From: Nitratireductor aquimarinus | GTDB taxonomy: Bacteria; Pseudomonadota; Alphaproteobacteria; Rhizobiales; Rhizobiaceae | Assembly: GCF_017255295.1 (NCBI RefSeq) | Contig: NZ_JAFKDE010000007.1 | Location: 62,001 to 126,000 of the forward strand | DNA length: 64,000 nt | Reading direction: 5' to 3' | Shown: in pieces, positions 34,411-45,780 of the stretch | Numbering within the stretch: position 1 is the first letter of the stretch | Layout: every line of letters begins with the position of its first letter | Position numbers and translations under genes: made by a program | Notes under the pieces: generated by a model | What the model was told of the DNA's origin: nothing | Database searches by the model: none | What the model saw: only the letters and a program-made list of their open reading frames with translations

Positions 34411-35400
34411 TTATTCGCCGATCGAGGAAGGATCGACCACGAAGTCGGCAGCCTTCGGCGCTTCGTCGACGACTTCATACTTCGCCAGAATGTCGGCATT
34501 GGCCTGCCAGGCGTCGAGATCGGCAGCGCCGAGGCCCTTTTCCCTGGTCAGGTCGCTCTGCCAGACGGAAGCGACGAAGCTGTTCTTGAATGCCGTGGAG
34601 AGAAGCTCCTTCTGGTCGGCCCAGGTCGGCGTGTACTTCTCGAAGGAGATTTCGAGAGCATCGTCCACGTGACCGTCGATCACCCACTCATAGGATGCGG
34701 TGACGGCATTGGTGAACCGCTTCACGAGATCCGGGTTTTCCTCGAGCAGGCGGCTGGAGGTGACAACGACATTGCCGAAGGACGGCAGGAAATCGTTGGA
34801 CAGGATCATCGTGACATCGACGCCGGCGCCTTCCAGATTGTACTTGCGCAGCTCGGAGAACACGATGGCGTCGACCTGGTCGCTCTGCAGCGCCTGAACG
34901 ATTGCACCCGTGGAAACAACTTCAAGCTTGATGTCGTCGAGCGAGAGGCCCGCATCCTGGAGGCCGACCTGAAGCTGCAGGTAGTTGGGTGAGCCGAGCG
35001 AGGTGACGGCGACCGTCTTGCCCTTCAGATCTGCATAGGTTTCGATGCCGGTTTCAGCCTTTGCCAGCAATGCGCCAATGCCGCGCTGGTAGGTGGTGTG
35101 AACCACTTTCACCGGCAGGCCGTTGGCCGCAGCCGCCACAACGGCGTCGCCGTTCGGGAAGCCGAAATCCACATTGCCGGCGGCAATGTTGGTCAGGATG
35201 TCGGACGCGCCGGCATAGATGAACTCGACCTCGATGTCCTGATCGGCGAAGAAGCCGTTTTCAACACCGGCATAAAGCGGCGAATAGAAAGGCACTGCAG
35301 CGCCGTCGATCTGCATGACCACCTTGTCGGCAGCAAGTGCAGCAACACCCGAAGCAATAAGGGCAAGCGTGGCTACGCCGGTTTTCAGCATCACATTCAT
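34411..35400 (-). CDS. ABC transporter substrate-binding protein (NMT1/THI5-like, ThiY family)
   Basis: 329-aa periplasmic protein with a signal peptide (MLKTGVATLALIASGVAALA). NMT1-type features: VPFYSPLYAGVENGFFADQDIEV and NVDFGFPNGDAVVAAAANGLPV. This family binds pyrimidine-type ligands such as hydroxymethylpyrimidine precursors in ThiY and sulfonates in SsuA. The gene is flanked by uridine phosphorylase and permease genes, so a pyrimidine nucleoside ligand is proposed. GGAGAGAAC precedes the ATG. Confidence 0.85.
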   Translation of the reverse strand: MNVMLKTGVATLALIASGVAALAADKVVMQIDGAAVPFYSPLYAGVENGFFADQDIEVEFIYAGASDILTNIAAGNVDFGFPNGDAVVAAAANGLPVKVVHTTYQRGIGALLAKAETGIETYADLKGKTVAVTSLGSPNYLQLQVGLQDAGLSLDDIKLEVVSTGAIVQALQSDQVDAIVFSELRKYNLEGAGVDVTMILSNDFLPSFGNVVVTSSRLLEENPDLVKRFTNAVTASYEWVIDGHVDDALEISFEKYTPTWADQKELLSTAFKNSFVASVWQSDLTREKGLGAADLDAWQANADILAKYEVVDEAPKAADFVVDPSSIGE

Positions 35401-35409
35401 TGTTCTCTC

Positions 35410-36198
35410 CTATTGGGACGCATCATGCGCGAGAGCCCGGCCCGCAATGCGGAGCAGGTTTCGCTGCGTGTTTTCATAATCGACAAGCCAATTGTCGGTG
35501 GCGCGATTGCCGTGCACACCCAAGAGGCAGGCCGCCCTGAGGCCAAGAGCCCGGCCAACGGCCAGGATCACCTGCGATTCCATTTCCACTCCGATGGCCC
35601 CCTCGGCAAGGAAACGGTCCAGATATCCAGCGTCCGGGCTGTCGACCGCATCAAGCCTGAGCGGCCGGTCCTGCCCGAGGTAATAACTGTCGGTCGAGGC
35701 GATCATGCCCCGGTGCGCGCCGAGCCCCAGCGCCGCAGCACTTTCTTCCAGCGCAGACGCGAGTGCGGGATCGGCCTCCGGCGTGTAACCGTGTTCGGCA
35801 TAGAGCGCTGCAACGCCGGTCAGGCCGGTCGCCGTGTGCGGCACGATGTAATCGCCCGTGGGAATTTCCGGCACCAGCGCGGAGCACCCGCCGATGCGGA
35901 TGAGACGCTTTGCGCCCAGCATGGCGAGCTCAACCATGGCGATCTCGGTCGACGGACCGCCAATGCCGCTGGAACAGATGGTCAGACGCCGGCCTTCAAA
36001 CGTTCCCGTTACAAGCGCAAACTCGCGCTTGCGGCCGAAATCCTGCACATCGGTGAGCATGTCGCGCAGCAGCGCAACACGGTCGGGATCACCCGGCACC
36101 AGAACATCTTCGGCCACATCGCCCGGCCCACAGGGAAGATGCGGCGGGCGACCGCCGGAAAACGGCAGCCGCGCGGTGGGTTTTGAACTATCGGCCAT
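35410..36198 (-). CDS. Uridine phosphorylase-like nucleoside phosphorylase
   Basis: 262-aa PNP_UDP_1 enzyme: phosphorolysis of a nucleoside to base and (deoxy)ribose-1-P. Phosphate-binding GDPDR (36-40), SSGIGGPSTEIA and RIGG are present. The uracil-recognition pair of uridine phosphorylases (Gln and Arg of GQER) is kept as Q176 and R178 in GQDR, and the ribose-binding VEMES lies at 204-208. Uridine specificity is therefore likely. Overlaps the upstream permease by 11 nt and is followed 9 nt later by the binding-protein gene. Confidence 0.85.
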   Translation of the reverse strand: MADSSKPTARLPFSGGRPPHLPCGPGDVAEDVLVPGDPDRVALLRDMLTDVQDFGRKREFALVTGTFEGRRLTICSSGIGGPSTEIAMVELAMLGAKRLIRIGGCSALVPEIPTGDYIVPHTATGLTGVAALYAEHGYTPEADPALASALEESAAALGLGAHRGMIASTDSYYLGQDRPLRLDAVDSPDAGYLDRFLAEGAIGVEMESQVILAVGRALGLRAACLLGVHGNRATDNWLVDYENTQRNLLRIAGRALAHDASQ

Positions 36199-36955
36199 CC
36201 TGCACCTTCCATGACAAGAGACGCCCCTCGATCACACCGAGAAGCCCGTGAAGGGCGATGCCCAAAAGCGAAGTCAGAAGCACCGCGCCAAACAGCAGCG
36301 GCGTCTTGTAGGTGGCGGAGGCGAAGGTCATCAGATAGCCGAGGCCGTCGCTGCCGGAGATCCACTCGGCAAGGATCGCGCCGACGAGCGCCTGCACCGC
36401 GCCGATCTTGAGACCGACGAAAATGCCCGGAAGCGCCGCCATCAGATCGATGCGCCAGAACAGCGAGAACGGGTTCAGCTTCAGAAGCTTCGCAAGGTCG
36501 TGCATGCGGCTGTCGATGCTGCGGAAGCCGGCAAGCGCGCCCATCAGAACCGGGAAGAAAACCAGCGAGACGATGAGCACGATCTTGGCCGTGAGGCCAA
36601 GGCCGAACCAGACGACGAACAGCGGCGCAAGCGCAATCTTCGGCGCGGTCTGGAAGACGACCAGAGGGCCATCCAGAAAGGTCGAAAGCCGGGGCATCTT
36701 GTAGAGCAGGTAGGCGACGGCGATGCCCGCCACGCTGCCAATGCCGAGCCCCAGAAGGATGTTGCGCACGGTGAACCAGAGATGCGGCCACAGTTCGCCG
36801 CTCACAAGCGAATCCCAGAGCGTCGAAACCGTGCTTTGCGGCGACGGCAGGAGATATTTGGGAATGCCCATCGGCCCGCTGGCGTACCACCAGGCCACGG
36901 TCAGCAGCGCCAGCGCCACACCATATTCGAAAACGGGACGAAAGCGGCTCATCAT
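36188..36955 (-). CDS. ABC transporter permease (ThiX/SsuC type), first copy
   Basis: 255-aa permease with about six helices and the EAA loop FRSIDSRMHDLAKLLKLNP. Its ATG overlaps the ATPase stop by 4 nt. Together with the second permease it would form the membrane part of the nucleoside-linked importer. Confidence 0.88.
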   Translation of the reverse strand: MMSRFRPVFEYGVALALLTVAWWYASGPMGIPKYLLPSPQSTVSTLWDSLVSGELWPHLWFTVRNILLGLGIGSVAGIAVAYLLYKMPRLSTFLDGPLVVFQTAPKIALAPLFVVWFGLGLTAKIVLIVSLVFFPVLMGALAGFRSIDSRMHDLAKLLKLNPFSLFWRIDLMAALPGIFVGLKIGAVQALVGAILAEWISGSDGLGYLMTFASATYKTPLLFGAVLLTSLLGIALHGLLGVIEGRLLSWKVQDGR

Positions 36956-37695
36956 TCCGTTTCCCGCATGTCCTGGCGCAGCTCCGCGACCAGTTGATGA
37001 TAAGCGGGATCGAGCTTGGTGGCCTCGCCGCGCGGATGCGGCAGGTCCACCGTGTAGGTCTTCTTCAGACGACCGGGACGCGGCGACATGACCATGACCT
37101 CGCTGCCGAGATAAGCCGCCTCTTCAACGCTGTGCGTGACCAGAAGAATGGTCTTGCCCGTGCGCTGCCAGATGCGCAGCAATTCGTCGTTCAGCGTTTC
37201 TCGGGTCAGAAGGTCCACGGCGGAGAACGGCTCGTCCATCAGAAGGATCGGCGGATCGTCGGACAGCGCCCGGGCAATGGCCGCACGCTGGCGCATGCCG
37301 CCGGAAAGCTGTTTGGGCAGCGCGTCCTCAAAGCCGGAGAGCCCCACCAGTTCGATCAGTTCACTGACGATCCGGTTGCCCTCGTCGCGGCGCACACCGG
37401 CGGTGTCGAGCGGAAAGCGGATGTTGTCGCGAACGGTCTTCCACGGCAGCAGAACGGCGTCCTGAAACACGAAACCGACCGGGCGTTTGGCCGAACCCGT
37501 ATCGAGTTCGATCGTGCCGCCGGAAGCGTCTTCCAGCCCCGCAATCAGACGAAGGAAAGTGGACTTGCCACAGCCGGACGGCCCGACGATGGAGACAAAT
37601 GCACCCTTTTCAATCCGGTGATCGAGAGGCGCCAGGGCGAGGATGCTTCCACCATCAAGATCGAAGCTCTTCGTCAGACCAGAGGTTGTTATCAA
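36952..37695 (-). CDS. ABC transporter ATP-binding protein (ThiZ/SsuB type)
   Basis: 247-aa ATPase of the nitrate/sulfonate/taurine group. Walker A VGPSGCGKST, signature [15 protein letters not shown], Walker B ILLMDEPFSAVD, His switch VTHSVEEA. TTG start at 37695 with AAAGG 7 nt upstream; no nearby ATG keeps the first beta strand. First gene of the six-gene operon, so the promoter should lie in 37700-37800. Confidence 0.88.
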   Translation of the reverse strand: MITTSGLTKSFDLDGGSILALAPLDHRIEKGAFVSIVGPSGCGKSTFLRLIAGLEDASGGTIELDTGSAKRPVGFVFQDAVLLPWKTVRDNIRFPLDTAGVRRDEGNRIVSELIELVGLSGFEDALPKQLSGGMRQRAAIARALSDDPPILLMDEPFSAVDLLTRETLNDELLRIWQRTGKTILLVTHSVEEAAYLGSEVMVMSPRPGRLKKTYTVDLPHPRGEATKLDPAYHQLVAELRQDMRETE

Positions 37696-38246
37696 TCTGA
37701 GACCTTTCAGAGGTAACTGAACCGATTAGACGCATAAAAATGCGACGTTTCAACGCATATTCTCAAAATTTAGACACCTTGTCCAGCGACGCCGGGAAGG
37801 CAGCGCCTGTCGTGAATGCGACGCGGATCATCACAGGATTTTCCAAAGCGTTTTGGGAGGCCATGACAAGCGAGAAAAATTCTCAAAAGAATTCAGCACA
37901 TTAAAAGTAGACCGTCACAACAGAAACAGACACACCAGAATATTCATCGAGCATTACATGACGCCGACTAATTTCTGCAACACGCATAGAAGAGCGACGC
38001 GCACCAGAGACTGGAGGGGAAATTCTAATTATTGATACAAGTCGTTTTCTGCTCCGTCTCCCGACGCCCCGGACCGGCCATCGAGAAAATCTCAGCCCAC
38101 GTCACAACAAGCCCGGGGAAGCGCGAAAACGCGCGCCCCGGCTAACAGTTCAACGGGTGATTAGCGGATAAATGCGCGGCTCGTCAGACGCTGCTGCGGC
38201 AATCAACAATCAATTTTGCTGGGAAACGATTATTCGAACGCTCAGC
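37696..38246. other. Long intergenic region without a convincing gene
   Basis: About 550 bp between the ATPase start and the IclR stop, clearly AT-richer than the coding DNA around it in 37730-38040. It should contain the promoter of the nucleoside operon. A strong hairpin (AGCCCGGGG with CCCCGGCT, inner GCGCG/CGCGC, 38110-38142) lies near the IclR end and may be the IclR terminator. No RNA gene recognised. Confidence 0.6.
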
Positions 38247-39017
38247 CTAGCTGGCGCGCCGCCCCAGGGCCGTCTCGATGTTGCGGGCCGACTGGCGCAC
38301 GGCGTCGGACAGCCGCTGCGTTTCGGCGCGCGCCTTGGTCTCCGGCAGCACGATGGAGATCGTCGCCACACAGGCCCCCGTCTCATCACAGATCGGCGCG
38401 GCAATGCAGGCGACGGCATATTCCGAAGCACTCATCTGCACTGCGAGCCGCTCGCTGAATTCGCGCCCGGCCTGTTCGGCAAGCAGAACCGCATCGGTCT
38501 CGGCGCGCCCGGTGGTCGAGGGCCGCGCGATTTCACTGAAGATGCGCACGCGCTCGGCCTCGTCGAGATGGCCCAGCAGCAAACGGCCTGACGCCGTCCA
38601 GTTAAGCGGCACACGCGTGCCCACATCGGACGCGACATTGAAGTGATCCTCACCGCGCGACATGCCGATCACCGTCATCATGTCATCGTCGCGCGCGCAG
38701 ATCTGAATGGTTTCGCCCAGCTCTTCCGCCAGCGCTTCCATCTCGCGCTTGGCTTCCTTGAACACATCCATGCGTGAACGATAGGTGAGGCCGTAGCGCA
38801 TCAGCCGCGGGCCGAGCCAGACGGAATTCTCCCCGCTGCGCGACAGCATGGAGCGCTCCAGAAGCTCATCGACAATCTTGTAGATGGTCGAGGCCGGCGC
38901 ACCGGTGGAGCGCGCCAGATCATAGGTGCTCATCGGCTGCTGGCGTTCGGTCAGAATGTCCAGAATCTGAAGCGTCCGGTCGATGGCCCCAACCCGCTTT
39001 CTCGCTTCACCGCTCAT
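38247..39017 (-). CDS. IclR-family transcriptional regulator
   Basis: 256-aa regulator with the winged helix in MSTYDLARSTGAPASTIYKI and a C-terminal IclR effector domain (LNWTASGRLLLGHLDE, SASEYAVACIAAPICDETG). ATG 39017 has GGGAG 7 nt upstream. A longer frame to 39116 adds only basic sequence. Divergent from the dipeptide-type importer operon, so it most likely controls it through the AT-rich dyad at 39122-39149. Confidence 0.88.
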   Translation of the reverse strand: MSGEARKRVGAIDRTLQILDILTERQQPMSTYDLARSTGAPASTIYKIVDELLERSMLSRSGENSVWLGPRLMRYGLTYRSRMDVFKEAKREMEALAEELGETIQICARDDDMMTVIGMSRGEDHFNVASDVGTRVPLNWTASGRLLLGHLDEAERVRIFSEIARPSTTGRAETDAVLLAEQAGREFSERLAVQMSASEYAVACIAAPICDETGACVATISIVLPETKARAETQRLSDAVRQSARNIETALGRRAS

Positions 39018-39121
39018 CTGACGCTCCCGCTGCCGTTTCCATTCAGCCGCCTTAGCACGCACCCGCACCCAACGGGCAGAGGGCGCACGCAGACTTGACG
39101 GATGTTTAGCACGCATATACC

Positions 39122-39149
39122 GTTATTGTAAAATATAATACATAATAAT
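39122..39149. promoter_or_regulatory. AT-rich dyad upstream of the Dpp-type operon
   Basis: TTATTGTA and TACATAATAA arms around an AT spacer. It is placed just before the ribosome site of the binding protein and 105 bp from the iclR start. A likely regulator-binding or promoter element. Confidence 0.45.
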
Positions 39150-39159
39150 GGAGGAGAGA

Positions 39160-40722
39160 ATGGCATTGAAGATCATTGGGAAGTTCACCGGAAAATCATC
39201 CCTTCTGAGCGCCCCTCTGGCCGCCCTTCTGGCCGGAAGCGCGCTCTCGCTTGCAGCAGGCCCGGCATTTGCCGAGGGCAAGACGCTGGACGTCGCGATC
39301 ATCGGTGAGGCCGACACGTTCGACCCGATGATGTCGACCAAGGACGTGGTCTCCATCGTCACCCAGCATTTCGTCGAGACGCTCTATACGTTCGATGGCG
39401 GCTGGAACATTGCGCCGCTTCTGGCGACCGGGCTGCCGGAAATCAGCGATGACGGCCTCACCTACAAGATCGGCATCCGCGAAGGCGTCACCTTCCATGA
39501 CGGCTCCAGCATGGATGCAAAGGACGTCGTGGCGTCCCTCGACCGCTGGCTGAAAGTGGCCACACGCGGCAAGGGCGTGGCCGACAAGGTGGCGTCCGTC
39601 GAAGCGACCGGCGATTACGAAGTCACCATCACGATGAAGGAGCCCTATTCGCCGCTCCTGTCGCTGCTGGCCTTCTCCAATTCCGCCGCGGCGGTCTATC
39701 CGGAAGAGATCATCGCCGACACGATTGAAACCGTGGTTGGCACCGGCCCCTACAAGATCGCCGAGCACATGCCGGACCAGCATCTCCAGCTCGTGCGCTT
39801 TGAAGATTACGCCTCGCGCGACGAAGCGTCGGACGGCGCTGCCGGCAAGCGCGAACAGCTGGCCGATGAAATCCGCTTCATTCCGGTTCCCGATCCGAAC
39901 ACCCGCGTCGAAGGGCTTCTGTCCGGCCAGTTCGACTTCGCCGACGGCCTGCCGGCTGAAAGCTACAAGCGCCTTGAAGAGAACGAAACGGCCGACCCGC
40001 TGCTTCTCAAGCCGTTCGGCTGGCCGATCTTCGCCGTCAACCACAAGGATGGCCTCCTGACGGACAAGAACATCCGTCTGGCTGTTCAGGCGGCGCTGCC
40101 CATCGATGACATGCTGTTTGCCGCCTTTGGCGACGACAATTTCTTCATCACCGACGGGCCGCTCTACCCGGAAGGCTGGGCATGGCGCACGGAAGCAGGC
40201 GCCGAACTGTTCAACCAGAACGACCAGACCAGGGCCGGTGAGCTGCTCAAGGAAGCCGGCTATGACGGCACCCCGCTGCGCATCCTCACCTCGCGCCAGT
40301 ATGAGTTCCACTTCAAGATGGCCGAAGTGGCCAAGATGGCGCTGGAATCGGCAGGCTTCAAAGTTCAGATGGACGTGGTCGACTGGGCAACGCTCGGCCA
40401 GCGCCGCGACGATCCGGCCGTCTGGGACATCTACATCACCCATTCGCCCTTCCTGCCCGAGCCGGCGCTCACCTCGCTCTATGACAAGTCGTCCCGCCTT
40501 GGCTGGTCGAACCCGGAGAAGGACAAGATCCTCGACGCGTTCACCAGCGAGACCGACATTGCAAAGCGCAAGGAGCTCTTCGCCGAACTGCAGAAGCAGG
40601 TCTTCGAGGATGTAGGCTTCATCAAGATCGGCGCATTCAACGCGCTTCAGGGCACCCGCAAGGGGCTTGAAGGTGTGCCGGCTTCTCCGTGGCCCTTCTT
40701 CTGGAACGCACAGGTCCAGTAA
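39160..40722 (+). CDS. Dipeptide/oligopeptide-type ABC transporter substrate-binding protein (SBP family 5)
   Basis: 520-aa periplasmic protein with signal peptide (SAPLAALLAGSALSLAAGPAFAEG). SBP_bac_5 motifs: EADTFDPMMSTKDVVSIVTQ at the mature start and YKIGIREGVTFHDGSSMDAKDVVAS. The true start is probably ATG 39160 with GGAGG 5 nt upstream. Leads an operon with DppB-, DppC-, DppD- and DppF-like genes plus three enzymes. A strong terminator after it suggests that SBP is made in excess. Confidence 0.88.
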   Translation: MALKIIGKFTGKSSLLSAPLAALLAGSALSLAAGPAFAEGKTLDVAIIGEADTFDPMMSTKDVVSIVTQHFVETLYTFDGGWNIAPLLATGLPEISDDGLTYKIGIREGVTFHDGSSMDAKDVVASLDRWLKVATRGKGVADKVASVEATGDYEVTITMKEPYSPLLSLLAFSNSAAAVYPEEIIADTIETVVGTGPYKIAEHMPDQHLQLVRFEDYASRDEASDGAAGKREQLADEIRFIPVPDPNTRVEGLLSGQFDFADGLPAESYKRLEENETADPLLLKPFGWPIFAVNHKDGLLTDKNIRLAVQAALPIDDMLFAAFGDDNFFITDGPLYPEGWAWRTEAGAELFNQNDQTRAGELLKEAGYDGTPLRILTSRQYEFHFKMAEVAKMALESAGFKVQMDVVDWATLGQRRDDPAVWDIYITHSPFLPEPALTSLYDKSSRLGWSNPEKDKILDAFTSETDIAKRKELFAELQKQVFEDVGFIKIGAFNALQGTRKGLEGVPASPWPFFWNAQVQ

Positions 40723-40736
40723 CGGCCACTCTTCAG

Positions 40737-40768
40737 GGGCCGCTTCGCTCCCGGCGGCCCCTTTTTTG
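40737..40768 (+). terminator. Intercistronic terminator/attenuator after the binding-protein gene
   Basis: GGGGCCGC (40737-40744) and GCGGCCCC (40755-40762) followed by TTTTTT. A full intrinsic terminator inside an operon, expected to reduce transcription of the permease and enzyme genes relative to the SBP. Confidence 0.85.
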
Positions 40769-40790
40769 GATATGAGTTCGGAGAACGCGT

Positions 40791-41732
40791 ATGGCGCGCT
40801 ATATCCTCAAGCGCATCCTGGGAATGTTCATCGTCATCTTTCTCGTACTGACGATTGCCTTCCTGATCGTTCGTCTTGCGCCGGGTGATCCCGCCGCCCT
40901 GATGCTGGGGCCGGAGGCAACGCCTGAAGAAACAGCCGCGCTGCGCACCGAACTCGGCCTCGACCGCCCGATCGTGGTGCAATATTTCACCTTCGTCGTG
41001 AACGCGGCCCAGGGTGACCTCGGCACCTCGCTGTTCTTCCGCCAGCCGGTCACGCAGGTGCTGGCGGCGCGGGCCGAGCCCACCATCTTCCTCGCGCTTT
41101 TCTCTCTCGTGTTCGCGCTGGTCATCGCAACACCCATCGGCATCTACGCGGCCTATCGGCGGGGCTCGTTTCTCGACCAGAGCGCCATCAGCACGGCCAT
41201 GCTCGCCGCCTCCATTCCCAGTTTCTGGACCGGCCTCATGTTCCAGCGCTATCTGGCCACCGATCTCGGTCTCTTTCCCGCATCGGGCTATGGCGGGCCG
41301 GACGCCAGCTTCATCGAGCGGATGGGCTATCTGATCCTGCCCTCCATCGTGCTCGGCATCGTCAATTCCGCGCTGATCCTGCGCTTCACCCGCGCGTCCA
41401 TGCTCGACATTCTGGGCGAGGACTATATCCGCACCGCCCGCTCCAAGGGCATGGGCGAACCGCGCGTCGTGCTGCGCCACGCGCTGAAGAATGCGGCCAT
41501 TCCCATCATCACGGTCATCGGCCTCACCTTCGCGCTTCTGGTTTCCGGCGCGGTGGTCACCGAGCGCGTGTTCAACATTCCCGGCATGGGAAACCTGGTG
41601 GTCAGCGCGGTCCTGCGCCGCGACTACCCCGTCATTCAGGGCGCGCTCATCGTCGTCGCGTCGCTCTATGTGCTCATCAACCTTGTCACGGACCTGCTCT
41701 ATCTGACCGTCGACAAGCGTGTTCGGTACTAG
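40791..41732 (+). CDS. Dipeptide-type ABC transporter permease (DppB-like)
   Basis: 313-aa permease with six helices. DppB hallmarks: MARYILKRILGMFIVIFLVL at the N-terminus, PGDPAALMLGPEATPEE, and the loop DYIRTARSKGMGEPRVVLRHALKNA. The TAG stop abuts a palindromic element that separates it from the DppC-like gene. Confidence 0.92.
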   Translation: MARYILKRILGMFIVIFLVLTIAFLIVRLAPGDPAALMLGPEATPEETAALRTELGLDRPIVVQYFTFVVNAAQGDLGTSLFFRQPVTQVLAARAEPTIFLALFSLVFALVIATPIGIYAAYRRGSFLDQSAISTAMLAASIPSFWTGLMFQRYLATDLGLFPASGYGGPDASFIERMGYLILPSIVLGIVNSALILRFTRASMLDILGEDYIRTARSKGMGEPRVVLRHALKNAAIPIITVIGLTFALLVSGAVVTERVFNIPGMGNLVVSAVLRRDYPVIQGALIVVASLYVLINLVTDLLYLTVDKRVRY

Positions 41733-41835
41733 CGCATCGGCCCGGAAACCGGAATCGATTTCCGGAAAGCGCAATGCGTAGATTCAATAGGTTAGAGCGT
41801 CCTTTGTGCGTCCGAATGGACGCACGGCGCTCTAG
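41733..41835. repeat. Dispersed palindromic element, copy B (inside the operon)
   Basis: Aligns with 8730-8834 over about 103 bp, roughly nine in ten bases identical by eye. Contains gcatcggcccgg...caatgc and the stem GTGCGTCC/GGACGCAC. It starts right after the DppB-like stop and ends 12 bp before the DppC-like ATG. Confidence 0.85.
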
Positions 41836-41847
41836 GGAGAAGGCATC

Positions 41848-42708
41848 ATGGCCGCTGCATCCGCTGTCGCAGATCAACCAAAATTCTTCACCGCCCTCTT
41901 CTCAAGGCGCGCCGTTCTCATCGCACTCGTCATCTTCGTCGTGCTCGTCCTTCTGTGCGTCTTCGCCCCGCTCATCGCACCCGCAGATCCGGCGAAAATG
42001 TCGGTGCGCGCACGCCTCACCGCGCCCGGCGCGGATTATCTTCTGGGGGCGGACGCATTCGGCCGCGATGTGTTCTCACGTCTTCTCTATGCGGGCCGCG
42101 TGTCGCTCTCCATCGGGCTTGGCGTTGCCGCTGTTTCTTCGGCCATCGGCATCGTGATCGGCCTGATGGCCGGCTTCTTCCGCCGGCTGGACGCTCCAAT
42201 GTCGCGCCTTGTCGATGCGATGATGGCCTTCCCGGACATTCTTCTGGCCATCGCACTGGTCTCGATCCTCGGCGGTTCCATCGTCAATGTGGTGATCGCC
42301 CTCTCCATCGTCTACGCGCCGCGCATTGCGCGCATCGTGCGCGCCTCAACGCTGGTGATCCGCGAACTGCCCTATGTGGAGGCGGCGGTCTCGCTCGGCT
42401 CCTCCACCTTCTTCATCATGACCACCCATGTGCTGCGTAACATCCTGTCGCCCATCATCGTGCAGGCAACCTTCATCTTCGCCTACGCCATGCTGGCGGA
42501 GGCCGGGCTCTCCTTCCTCGGCGTCGGCATCGATCCGTCAACGCCGAGCTGGGGCACGATGATCAATGAGGGCCGGCAATATATCGATCAGGCGGCATTC
42601 CTGATCTTCTTCCCCGGCATCGCGATCTCCATCGCAGTGCTCTCCCTGCAATTGATCGGCGATGGACTGCGCGACGCGCTCGACCCCCGTTTGAGCAAGG
42701 ATCTTTGA
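41848..42708 (+). CDS. Dipeptide-type ABC transporter permease (DppC-like)
   Basis: 286-aa permease with an N-terminal cytoplasmic tail and six helices; OppC_N-type segment and the cytoplasmic loop LPYVEAAVSLGSSTFFIMTTHVLRN. Preceded by GGGAGAAG. Its ATG follows the intra-operon repeat, so expression depends on read-through. Confidence 0.9.
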   Translation: MAAASAVADQPKFFTALFSRRAVLIALVIFVVLVLLCVFAPLIAPADPAKMSVRARLTAPGADYLLGADAFGRDVFSRLLYAGRVSLSIGLGVAAVSSAIGIVIGLMAGFFRRLDAPMSRLVDAMMAFPDILLAIALVSILGGSIVNVVIALSIVYAPRIARIVRASTLVIRELPYVEAAVSLGSSTFFIMTTHVLRNILSPIIVQATFIFAYAMLAEAGLSFLGVGIDPSTPSWGTMINEGRQYIDQAAFLIFFPGIAISIAVLSLQLIGDGLRDALDPRLSKDL

Positions 42709-42711
42709 GAC

Positions 42712-43823
42712 ATGGCGCTCAGGCTTACCAATTTCCGCCCTGTCGGCCTCGACAACGCACCGGCTGAAATCTTCATCGGCGATGACGGGCTCGTGGCCGG
42801 CACGCTGATCGCCGGCGCGGAAACCATCGACTGCAAAGGCGCATATCTTTCGCCCGGCTGGTGCGATTTGCATGTGCATGTCTGGCACGGCGGCACGGAT
42901 ATTTCCGTGCGCGCTTCCGAGGCCGGCCGCAAGACCGGCGTTACCGCCATGGCGGATGCGGGCTCATCCGGCGAAGCCGCATTTCATGGCCTGCGCGAAT
43001 ATGTGATCGAGCAGCAGCAGGAGACGGTTCGCGCCTTTCTCAACATCGGCTCCATCGGGCTTGTCGCCTGCAACCGCGTGCCGGAGCTGATCGACCTGCG
43101 CTCCATCGATGTGGACCGCACGCTGGCCGTCGCCGAAGCGAACCGCGATGTCATCTGCGGCATCAAGGTGCGGGCAAGCGGCGTCATTTCCGGCGCATGG
43201 GGCATCACACCGGCAAAGATCGCCAAGCGGGTCGCGGAAATTCTCGATCTGCCGCTCATGGTTCATATCGGCGAACCGCCACCGCTGATCGACGAAGTGT
43301 TCGACATTCTCACCCCCGGCGACATCGTCACCCACTGCTTCAACGGCAAGAAGGCCGGCTCGATCCGCGACACCAAGGCGCTGTTCGCGCAGGCGCAGCA
43401 ACTGGCGGGGAGCGGCGTGCGCATGGATATCGGCCATGGCGTCGCCTCGTTCAGCTTCGACACCGCGCGCGAGGCCATCGCCAACGGGCTGAAACCCTGG
43501 TCGATCTCCACCGATCTGCATCTGCGGAATGTGAACGGGCCGGTCTATGACCTCGCCACCACCATGTCGAAACTGCTGGCCGTCGGCCTTTCCTTCGACG
43601 AGGTCATCGCCGGCGTGACCGAACGCCCCCGCTCCGTTCTGGGCCTTGGCGCATCGGGCGGCGCGACACCGGGTCAGAAAGCCGATTTCACGGTCTTCGA
43701 TGTGGATGCCGCAAACATCGACGCCATCGACAGTCTCGGCGGGCATCTGACACTCGAAAAGCGGTTCGAGCCGCGCCTCACGGTCATCGGCGCATCGGCC
43801 ATGCCGGCCGCAAGGAGGAGCGC

Positions 43824-43827
<4 letters not shown>
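42712..43827 (+). CDS. Amidohydrolase (EF_0837/Atu3266-like deacetylase family)
   Basis: 371-aa binuclear amidohydrolase: H54 and H56 (DLHVHVWHGG), bridging K152 (CGIKVRAS), H185 (VHIGEPPP), H208 (THCFNGKKAG) and catalytic D268 (STDLH). Characterised relatives hydrolyse acetyl-(R)-mandelate and N-acetyl-D-amino acid-type compounds. It is embedded between permease and ATPase genes (3 nt from the former, 4-nt overlap with the latter). It probably deacylates the imported compound. Exact substrate unknown. Confidence 0.85.

Positions 43828-45766
<1,939 letters not shown>

Positions 45767-45780
<14 letters not shown>

Noticed and set aside
37853-38035. 60-codon frame in the long intergenic region
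   Set aside because: Starts with TTG, has no ribosome site at a fitting distance and no recognisable similarity.
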